From JAEUKA01 sp035340095 (GTDB taxonomy: Bacteria; Myxococcota_A; Polyangia; Palsa-1104; JAEUJZ01), in assembly GCA_035340095.1 (NCBI GenBank), contig DAORGN010000001.1, positions 1-64,000 on the forward strand: a DNA stretch of 64,000 nucleotides. The letters run 5' to 3'. Below, in pieces: positions 57,977 through 64,000 of this stretch. The notes under the pieces are model-generated. The model did no database searches and was not told where the DNA came from. It saw only the letters and a program-made list of their open reading frames with translations. Positions within the stretch are counted from its first letter, which is position 1, and every line of letters starts with the position of its first letter. A program made the translations under genes and the position numbers.

Positions 57977-59590
57977 ATGCATCGCGTGGTCCGTCTCTCT
58001 TCGGTTTCTTTCGTCCGTACAGCGGTCTTGTCTTGTGCCGGCCCGATCTTCTGCTTCGCGCTGTCTTCCTGTCTTCCGAGCGATCTGGAAAACGCAGTTC
58101 AAATAGAGGAGTCTCATACTCCTCTTTATGTGCTTGCTTCACGGCTGTGGCCCGATGGTCCCATTCCGGTCTGCTTTGAAGAACTAGACCCAGCGCATTC
58201 CCAAGAGCGCGGCTGGGTCCGCAGCGCCGTCGAAAATACCTGGCAGAGCCTGTCGTCTGTGCGTTTTTCCGGCTGGGGCAAGTGCAGCGTGGGGACAAAA
58301 GGAATCCGCATCCGCAGCCAAGATGTCGGTCCGTACACGCTGGGCCTTGGCACTGAGATAGACGGGAAAACAGACGGAATGAGCCTAAACTTTGCATTTA
58401 CGACGTGGAGTCCGGGCTGCCAGCGGACCCGCGAGTTTTGCATCACGGCGGGCGCGGTGCATGAATTTGGTCACGCGCTTGGTTTTGCGCATGAACAGAA
58501 TCGATCGGACACGCCCTCTTGGTGTACTTCGGAACAGGGTTCCGATGGCGATATTACCGTCGGAAGTTGGGATCTAAGCTCGGTGATGAACTACTGCAAT
58601 CCGCGCTGGACCGGGGATGGAAAACCAAGTGAAACCGACAAACAAGGGGTGCGGGCAAGCTACGGCAGAGGCAGCACGTACTGGCAAGTCGCGCAGTCTT
58701 TTGGAACGTCGTTTGCGGTGGGAGATGAAACACAAGATCCAGCCAGCAGCGGTGCCGATGATGCTGCGTTTGTCGATGTGACCGGCGATGGGCTTTCTGA
58801 TCTGGTGCTGTGGTTTTCAGCCTCGCGCACGCTGATGGTGGCGCAGTCGCAGTCTGGCGGTCGCTTTGCTTCCCTGAAAACCTGGTCAAAAGGCGAAGGC
58901 AGCGCGACCGATCGACTGCTGTTTGCCGATGTCAGTGGGGATGGCCGTGCCGATGCGTTGTTTGTGAATCGTTCCACAGGGGAATGGTCGGTTTCTGTTT
59001 CCAGCGGGACTGCGTTCCGGACACCTTCGCTGTGGAAAAGCGGGCACGGAATCGGGTCAACCAGCCAGCTTGCTGCCGATGTGACCGGCGATGGTCGTGC
59101 CGATGCGATTGCGTTCTTTTCTGCGACGGGAAACTGGTGGGTTGCGGCATCCACGGGTCTTCTGTTTGGTGGCTATTCCCAGTGGAAAAGCGGACACGGA
59201 ATCGGATCAACCAGTCAGCAGGCTGCGGACGTCACGGGCGATGGTCGTGCGGATGCGGTGGTATTTTTTTCTGGCAGCGGATCGTGGTGGGTCGCACCGT
59301 CTACCGGAAGCGCATTTTCAAGCTACTCACTGTGGCGTTCTTCGCATGGCGCAGGATCGACATACCAGTGGCTTTCTGATGTGACTGGCGACGGAAAAGT
59401 CGATGCAGTTGTGGGTTATGAAAAGACAGGTTCCTTCTTTGTTGCGCCGTCTTTGGGAAACAGCTTTGGGACGGACGCTCGCTGGCTGTCTGGGTTTGGC
59501 GCGGCCCTGGTTCCGGGGATCAATCAGGTGTTGGTAGGGGATGCCACTGGCGATGGACGGGCCGATCTGCTGCTGCGCTGGCGCAAATAG
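57977..59590 (+). CDS. Astacin-like (M12A) metallopeptidase with FG-GAP/VCBS repeats
   Basis: A 537-residue secreted protein. The signal peptide ends with ALSSC near residue 32, a lipobox. The metzincin zinc site is HEFGHALGFAHEQNRSD (from His162, HExxHxxGxxHE as in astacins) and the Met-turn is SSVMNYC. Residues about 250-537 contain six DxTGDGxxD calcium-binding loops in FG-GAP/VCBS-type repeats with a 50-residue period, expected to form a beta-propeller for substrate or surface binding. All key residues are present. It would degrade extracellular proteins, in line with a predatory or scavenging lifestyle. No strong ribosome-binding site is seen before ATG 57977. Confidence 0.88.
   Translation: MHRVVRLSSVSFVRTAVLSCAGPIFCFALSSCLPSDLENAVQIEESHTPLYVLASRLWPDGPIPVCFEELDPAHSQERGWVRSAVENTWQSLSSVRFSGWGKCSVGTKGIRIRSQDVGPYTLGLGTEIDGKTDGMSLNFAFTTWSPGCQRTREFCITAGAVHEFGHALGFAHEQNRSDTPSWCTSEQGSDGDITVGSWDLSSVMNYCNPRWTGDGKPSETDKQGVRASYGRGSTYWQVAQSFGTSFAVGDETQDPASSGADDAAFVDVTGDGLSDLVLWFSASRTLMVAQSQSGGRFASLKTWSKGEGSATDRLLFADVSGDGRADALFVNRSTGEWSVSVSSGTAFRTPSLWKSGHGIGSTSQLAADVTGDGRADAIAFFSATGNWWVAASTGLLFGGYSQWKSGHGIGSTSQQAADVTGDGRADAVVFFSGSGSWWVAPSTGSAFSSYSLWRSSHGAGSTYQWLSDVTGDGKVDAVVGYEKTGSFFVAPSLGNSFGTDARWLSGFGAALVPGINQVLVGDATGDGRADLLLRWRK
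59033..59340 (+). repeat. 150-bp near-identical coding repeats
   Basis: Within the FG-GAP part, units starting at 59033, 59183 and 59333 repeat every 150 bp. The first two are close copies; both contain GGAATCGG(G/A)TCAACCAG and GGCGATGGTCGTGC. The DNA-level likeness suggests recent duplication. Confidence 0.8.
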
Positions 59591-59656
59591 GAACCCGCAA
59601 GTTGTCGTCGAAAAACGCTCTCTGATGGTGGCGCTGGCGCATGCAAAGACACAAGG

Positions 59657-59672
59657 TGGCCACATTTGGCCA
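59657..59672. promoter_or_regulatory. Paired TGGCCA palindromes upstream of the P450 gene
   Basis: TGGCCA occurs at 59657-59662 and 59667-59672, 10 bp (about one helical turn) apart and about 57-72 bp before the P450 start. It may be a binding site, but such short motifs also arise by chance. Confidence 0.25.
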
Positions 59673-59728
59673 TCGACTCTGCGGTTGCGCTCTGGAAAAC
59701 GCTGGATCGGATTGCTACGGTCTTTTGC

Positions 59729-61183
59729 ATGACGACTACACAGCCGCTTCCTTATGACGAAATTCCGATGTTGCCAGATGGCCTGGGACTGGGTCCAACG
59801 CTGCTGTTTCGGCGCGATCGCTACGCATTCATGATGAAGCTATCGACCGGCGCACCGCTGTGCCGTGTCCAGCTCTTTGATCGCAAAGTGGCACTGGTGA
59901 CGGGGGCTTTGGAAATCCAGCAGCTTCTGGTCGAAAACGCCGGTTCACTGGCCAAGTCTGCGGTCCAGAAATTGGTCGGCTATCCAGTGCTGGGCGACGG
60001 ACTTTTGGGCAGCAGTGGTGAGCTGTGGCGCAAGCAGCGCAAGCTGATGGCTCCGATTTTTACGCCGGCGCAGATTGCAGGGTATGGAACCGACATGATG
60101 CAGTGTGCCGCGCGCGAGATGGCCACCTATGTGGATGGGTCTCTGCTCGATGTAACGCAGTCGATGACCCGGCTGACGATGAGCGTTGCGGGCAAGACGC
60201 TGTTTGGTGCCGATACGTGTTCGGAAGCCGATGAAATTGGCCGGGCACTGGCCGTGGCCATCCGGCTGTTTGGCAAGCTATCGGGGTCGCCGCTTTCCTT
60301 TCTGCAAGTCGCGGTCAAAGACGGTCTTTCCCGTCTGAGCCAACATCTTCCGGACGCCCTTGCGAGCTTCGTTGACAAAGGTGTCCAGCAGCTCGAGTCG
60401 CCGATTCTGTTTGGTCAGGAGTCCGCGGATCTGGATCAAGCGGTGGCGCTGCTCGACAAATATGTTGCGGATCTGATCGCAAAAAGACGACAGAGTCCCG
60501 ATGCGTCGCATGACTTGTTGACCCGCCTATTGGCGGCGCGCGATGGAGCGGATCAGATGACAGACAAGCAGCTTCGCGATGAAGTGCTGACGCTGTTTGT
60601 CGCCGGACACGAAACCACCGCGGTGTCTCTGTCTTGGAGCTTGTATCTTTTGGCCAAGCATCCCGAAATCTATTCGGACGTTCAGCAGCTGGTCGATTCC
60701 CTTCCGGCAGAACCGACTGTGGCCGATCTTCCCAAGCTGGGCAAGGTGCTCCGGGTGTTCAAAGAAGCGCTGCGGATCTACCCACCACTGCCGCTGTTTT
60801 CGCGCGACACCACGGCTTCGATTGTCGTCGGTGGATACGAAATTCCTGCCGGGACTCCGGTTCTGATTGCGCCGCTTGGAACGCATCATCGGCCCGAGCT
60901 GTGGCCCGATTCCCAGCGCTTTTTGCCGGACCGCTTTTTGCCAGAACAGGAAAGCCAGCGACATCGCTACGCCTTCATTCCGTTTTCCGCCGGACCGCGC
61001 GTCTGCATCGGCAATCACTTTGCGATGATGGAAGCCCAGCTTGTGCTGACGACGCTTCTGCGCAACTACGAATTTTCACTGCCTGAAGGGACTGTGGTGG
61101 TTCCGGAAATCGACAGCGCGCTGCGTCCCAAAGAAGGTCTGCACATGCGCATCAAAAGGCGAACGCCACGCCCTGCAAACTGA
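59729..61183 (+). CDS. Cytochrome P450
   Basis: A 484-residue soluble monooxygenase. The I-helix oxygen-activation motif is FVAGHETTAVSLSW, the ExxR pair is in KEALRIYPPLPLF, and the heme ligand loop is FSAGPRVCIGNHFAMMEAQ (FxxGxRxCxG). No membrane anchor is present. The KEALRIYPP and PERW-like LPDRF regions place it among class-E P450s of CYP-type fatty acid or xenobiotic oxidisers. It needs ferredoxin partners, which are not in this window. ATG 59729 is chosen over the upstream frame. It is followed after 45 bp by the GNAT-cNMP fusion gene. Confidence 0.94.
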   Translation: MTTTQPLPYDEIPMLPDGLGLGPTLLFRRDRYAFMMKLSTGAPLCRVQLFDRKVALVTGALEIQQLLVENAGSLAKSAVQKLVGYPVLGDGLLGSSGELWRKQRKLMAPIFTPAQIAGYGTDMMQCAAREMATYVDGSLLDVTQSMTRLTMSVAGKTLFGADTCSEADEIGRALAVAIRLFGKLSGSPLSFLQVAVKDGLSRLSQHLPDALASFVDKGVQQLESPILFGQESADLDQAVALLDKYVADLIAKRRQSPDASHDLLTRLLAARDGADQMTDKQLRDEVLTLFVAGHETTAVSLSWSLYLLAKHPEIYSDVQQLVDSLPAEPTVADLPKLGKVLRVFKEALRIYPPLPLFSRDTTASIVVGGYEIPAGTPVLIAPLGTHHRPELWPDSQRFLPDRFLPEQESQRHRYAFIPFSAGPRVCIGNHFAMMEAQLVLTTLLRNYEFSLPEGTVVVPEIDSALRPKEGLHMRIKRRTPRPAN

Positions 61184-61228
61184 CCATCTGGCCACCACAA
61201 ACACCCCCGACAACAAAGGGAAAAGCAG

Positions 61229-62704
61229 ATGATTGTGCGAAACGAAACGGTCGATCCGTCGACGCTGAGCGCAAGCGAAACAGAGTCCTTGATTTCATCG
61301 CTGTATGCGGTGCACAGCGAAATTTTCGATGGTGTAAGCCGCGATCAGTTTGCAAAGTACGTGGTCTGTTCGCCGGCAAAACGGACCCGGATTCAGCTTT
61401 CCTATGGACACGATGGCGAGCTGGCCGGCTATCTGGCGATGCATGCATTTCGTCCGCTGCCGTCCGGAAAGGAATGTACGGTGCTGCGCGCGGAAGCGGG
61501 TCTTCGGCGGGCGTATCGCGGCAATTCTTCGACGGCAGGTTTCGCGATCTCGAATCTGCTCAAGACCAAGTGGGACTTTGGCGGACCGCTCTATTACTTG
61601 GGCTGTCTGGTTCATCCATCGAGCTACACCATCTTTGCCAACAACGCGCCTGCCGTGTGGCCAGCACCGGGTGTGGACATTCCCCCAGAGCTGTTTGATC
61701 TGATGATGCGGCTTGGAGAGGAATTCCATCTGGAGCAAGTCGATCCACAAAGACCGCTTGTGCGCGATGTCGGCTGGATCACCCGCGATACCGAAGTCGA
61801 GCGGCGCTACTGGCAGACCTGCGACTTGCCGGGCGCGCGTTTTTACGTCGAACAAAATCCGGACTTTACCAAAGGCCATGGTCTGCTAACGCTGCTGCCG
61901 CTTGATCTGGCGTCGACGGCGAAAATGGTGATGAACACCGGAACGTCGCGGCTGCGCAAAGAGATCCGCCGCACAGTCGGGAGTCTGGAACGAAACGTCC
62001 TGCGCAGAACGCTCGATGCCCCCACCGCAGAGGAGCTTTTGCAAACGGTCGAGGAAGTCACCGGACTTGATCTGGACAGCGTGCGGAATGTCGGCGTCTT
62101 GGGAACCCGTTATCCGATTGCTGCGCGTCAGACCTTGTTTCGGGAAGGCGAGCCATCCGATGCGATGTATGTCGTGCTGGAAGGTTCGCTGCTGGTGCTT
62201 GGCGACAGTCCGGAAGGAGAGCTGGTCATCGATCAACTGGGTGCAAACACACTGGTCGGTGAACTGGAAATGATGACCGGACAGCCGCGCGCTACGACGG
62301 TGCGGGCGGCGATTGATACCCAGCTTCTGCGTCTGTCCAAAACCGATCTGGACAAGCTGTTGGCGGCAGAACCGCGGCTTGGCAGTGCGCTGTGGGAGCA
62401 CATTCATGGACGGGTGTTTGCGCTTCTGTGTCGACGGATTCCGCGGCTTGCACAGCTTTCTCGGCACACCCAAGAGGCGTGGTTTTCCGCCGCATCTTCG
62501 CATGTGCTCACAGAGCCCCAGCAGTTCACAGTGCTATCGCCTGCGCTGCTTGTTTTGTCCAAAGGAAAGCTGGTGGTAGACAGGGCAGGGGAGCTGATGA
62601 GTGTGGCTGCACCGGCGCTGATTCCGGTGGCGGAAGGGAGTGCGGTACAGGCGACGGGGGAAGCGTACTTTGCGCTGCTTCCACCGCAGCCCCCATCCGC
62701 TTAA
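61229..62704 (+). CDS. GNAT-like and cyclic-nucleotide-binding fusion protein
   Basis: A 491-residue cytoplasmic protein. Residues about 20-230 look like an acyl/acetyltransferase: the strand GELAGYLAMHAF, then LRAEAGLRRAYRGNSSTAGFAI (near residues 88-107) with an acetyl-CoA-loop-like RGNSSTAG. Residues about 285-400 are a cNMP-binding domain with an intact phosphate-binding cassette, GELEMMTGQPRATTV (344-358), which includes the Arg that holds the cyclic phosphate in CAP-type domains. No helix-turn-helix follows, so it is not a CRP-type regulator. A cyclic-nucleotide-controlled acetyltransferase is inferred. It follows the P450 gene in the same direction after 45 bp and overlaps the convergent lipoprotein gene by 4 bp. 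Confidence 0.78.
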   Translation: MIVRNETVDPSTLSASETESLISSLYAVHSEIFDGVSRDQFAKYVVCSPAKRTRIQLSYGHDGELAGYLAMHAFRPLPSGKECTVLRAEAGLRRAYRGNSSTAGFAISNLLKTKWDFGGPLYYLGCLVHPSSYTIFANNAPAVWPAPGVDIPPELFDLMMRLGEEFHLEQVDPQRPLVRDVGWITRDTEVERRYWQTCDLPGARFYVEQNPDFTKGHGLLTLLPLDLASTAKMVMNTGTSRLRKEIRRTVGSLERNVLRRTLDAPTAEELLQTVEEVTGLDLDSVRNVGVLGTRYPIAARQTLFREGEPSDAMYVVLEGSLLVLGDSPEGELVIDQLGANTLVGELEMMTGQPRATTVRAAIDTQLLRLSKTDLDKLLAAEPRLGSALWEHIHGRVFALLCRRIPRLAQLSRHTQEAWFSAASSHVLTEPQQFTVLSPALLVLSKGKLVVDRAGELMSVAAPALIPVAEGSAVQATGEAYFALLPPQPPSA

Positions 62705-63999
62705 CCGATGACGAGCGGATCGATGCAGACGCCGACTTCCAAGATCAGATAAAGCAGGGCCAGCGCCTGCGGTTCCAGCGCGCCGCTCGTCTCACTGGTG
62801 GGTTGGGTGTGATACGTCGTGTAGAGCACCCGCCCGCAGCCATGCTGCACACTCGCTGTCACCGGCGACGTGGTTTCGACCCAGACTTTCGGGGTGATCT
62901 TGGACATTTTGCCGTCGGCATCAATGTCCATCTTGTCTTGTACCGATGCAATCGCAGTCCACGCATCCTTCACTTCGGACAGCGACTTGCCCTGTGCTTG
63001 CAGCCACGCATCCAGGCCGCTTTCCTTTTTGTAGACCGACTGGTTGCCGCCACCGCCGCTGCACGCGCTGCCAATCTGCGTCGATTCGCCGCGCCAGGTG
63101 ATGTAGCCAGGGAAGACTTGGCGAACGTATTCATACGACCAATCGGATACGTAGATACGGCCCCCTTTCGCGACAAAATCAGCCAGGTTGGACTTGACCC
63201 GCGCGTCGGTGTTGAACACTCCGGTGCACTTGGGTCCGGTGTCCATTTGGTTGGTCCCACCCGAGCACGGCAAAAACAGGATGTGGTATTTGCCAAGCTC
63301 TTTGGGATCGGTCAGGAGTGTATTTACGCTCGGATACGGCGACGGCAACCCGAGTCCCTGAAGTCCGTAGATGGCAAACGCGGGCGCATCTTTGGCGAGC
63401 ACTTGCGCCTTGCCGAGCAAATCCTTTGAAATGGTGGCTTTCAGTCCCATCCGTGCCAGCACCACTTCAATCGGGTCCCATGCTCCGACGACGACCGCGA
63501 TCTTGGGAATGTCATCCCCATTCATCTTGTCGGTGATGGCAGGCAGCGTCGTCTTGTCTTTGGGAATCTGCTGCGCCCCTTCGACGATGCTTATCTGGCG
63601 GACGCGGCGGAACGCCCCCTTTTGCACGACCAGATAGTAGTTGCCCGTGCTCGCATCCAGCTCGAATGTGCCGTCAGGTTTGGTCGTGGTGTGCGGTGTT
63701 CCATCGGGAATGTGAACGCACTTGTCACAGTACACCGCATCGGGAATTGCCGTCGGTGCATAGGGAACCACATAGACCAGCGCACCCGAGATTGGAATCG
63801 TCCCTTCCGGTGCCACCACTTTTCCGGTCAGCTTTCCCGTGCTTGGGTTGGGAATCGGGCCCGGACCTGGACCGGGGCCCGGACCGGGCTTTACACCGTT
63901 TGCAGCGGGATCATCGCTGACCTCGCGATCGACTGCGCAGGCAGACAGCACCAGCGACGAAAACAGCAGAAGCGCGGAAGCAAAGGTAGACAGTCTCAT
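62701..63999 (-). CDS. Hypothetical lipoprotein with carboxypeptidase-regulatory-like domain
   Basis: A 432-residue lipoprotein: signal peptide ending LVLSAC (Cys about 21), then an Asp-rich stretch and a Gly-Pro repeat (GPGPGPGPGP). Residues about 55-135 form a beta-sandwich of the carboxypeptidase regulatory type (GKLTGKVVAPEG, DGTFELDASTGNYYLVVQ). The remainder (from about 160) has a Rossmann-like pattern, with LVxxxKGGRIYVSDWSYEYVRQ resembling ThuA/glutamine-amidotransferase-like folds, but the catalytic Cys-His-Glu set cannot be assigned. The gene is complete; its ATG lies 1 base from the window end. Confidence 0.78.
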   Translation of the reverse strand: MRLSTFASALLLFSSLVLSACAVDREVSDDPAANGVKPGPGPGPGPGPIPNPSTGKLTGKVVAPEGTIPISGALVYVVPYAPTAIPDAVYCDKCVHIPDGTPHTTTKPDGTFELDASTGNYYLVVQKGAFRRVRQISIVEGAQQIPKDKTTLPAITDKMNGDDIPKIAVVVGAWDPIEVVLARMGLKATISKDLLGKAQVLAKDAPAFAIYGLQGLGLPSPYPSVNTLLTDPKELGKYHILFLPCSGGTNQMDTGPKCTGVFNTDARVKSNLADFVAKGGRIYVSDWSYEYVRQVFPGYITWRGESTQIGSACSGGGGNQSVYKKESGLDAWLQAQGKSLSEVKDAWTAIASVQDKMDIDADGKMSKITPKVWVETTSPVTASVQHGCGRVLYTTYHTQPTSETSGALEPQALALLYLILEVGVCIDPLVIG

Positions 64000-64000
64000 G

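Noticed and set aside
57864..58397. Upstream extension of the NAPE-PLD-like hydrolase frame
   Set aside because: The extra residues are the reverse reading of the astacin-like gene and have no domain; ATG 57863 is the natural start.
59033..59340. 150-bp repeats as a mobile or CRISPR element
   Set aside because: They are in-frame FG-GAP protein repeats inside one gene.
1..64000. tRNA, rRNA, insertion sequences, prophage genes or known defence systems
   Set aside because: No cloverleaf, rRNA core, transposase, integrase or phage structural motif was recognised on either strand.

Overview
This is a 64-kb stretch of a high-GC (roughly 60% by eye), gene-dense bacterial chromosome. No rRNA, tRNA, CRISPR array, insertion sequence or prophage is visible. 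The gene set points to a Gram-negative aerobe, most likely a myxobacterium-type delta-proteobacterium (Myxococcota). It includes a eukaryotic-type Ser/Thr kinase, a PilZ protein, a class III cyclase-like protein, a PEGA-repeat protein, many predicted lipoproteins, a cytochrome P450, a GMC oxidoreductase, and secreted peptidases with FG-GAP repeats. The taxonomic call is inference from gene content, not from a marker gene.

Region 1 (1-11.9 kb): an acetyltransferase, a small membrane protein and a cupin flank a compact minus-strand respiratory complex I operon. In transcription order it is nuoA, a fused nuoB-nuoC, nuoD, H, I, J, K, L, M, N. The NADH-input subunits E, F and G are absent. A good sigma-70-type promoter and a terminator for the upstream htrA lie just upstream of nuoA.

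Region 2 (12-31.4 kb): stress, peptidase and lipid metabolism genes. They are a lipoprotein HtrA protease, an AAA+ protein of the sigma-54-activator family lacking its GAFTGA loop and DNA-binding domain, an M14 carboxypeptidase convergent with an S9 dipeptidyl-peptidase, a cyclase-like multidomain protein, an alcohol-dehydrogenase-fold reductase, a lipase-like hydrolase, a GMC oxidoreductase, an SRPBCC protein, a Ser/Thr kinase, an MFS transporter and a metallo-beta-lactamase-fold hydrolase. A 404-bp gap rich in inverted repeats (30620-31023) precedes a small coiled-coil gene.

Region 3 (31.4-37.1 kb): an N-type (alternative) F1Fo ATPase operon in the order atpR-B-E-F-A-G-D. The beta gene has moved to the end, no epsilon or AtpQ gene is present, the b subunit carries a delta-like tail, and two residues of the c-subunit Na+ site are replaced.

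Region 4 (37.1-49.1 kb): a phosphodiesterase/phosphatase, an MFS exporter, PilZ, an MgtA-type Mg2+ P-type ATPase, an unusual protein with three related helix-turn-helix-like repeats and a histone-H1-like Lys/Ala tail, a methyltransferase, a PEGA protein and a Cys-rich lipoprotein.

Region 5 (49.1-64 kb): a complete heavy-metal RND efflux system (pump, adaptor, outer-membrane channel), a PqaA-type hydrolase, a DMT-like small membrane protein, an NAPE-PLD-type metallohydrolase, an astacin-like protease with FG-GAP repeats, a cytochrome P450, a GNAT-like plus cyclic-nucleotide-binding fusion protein, and a lipoprotein at the right edge. No single known mobile or defence system is present. The most original items are the triple-repeat HTH protein, the acetyltransferase-cNMP fusion, the altered N-ATPase, the NuoB-NuoC fusion and several strong palindromes in intergenic DNA.
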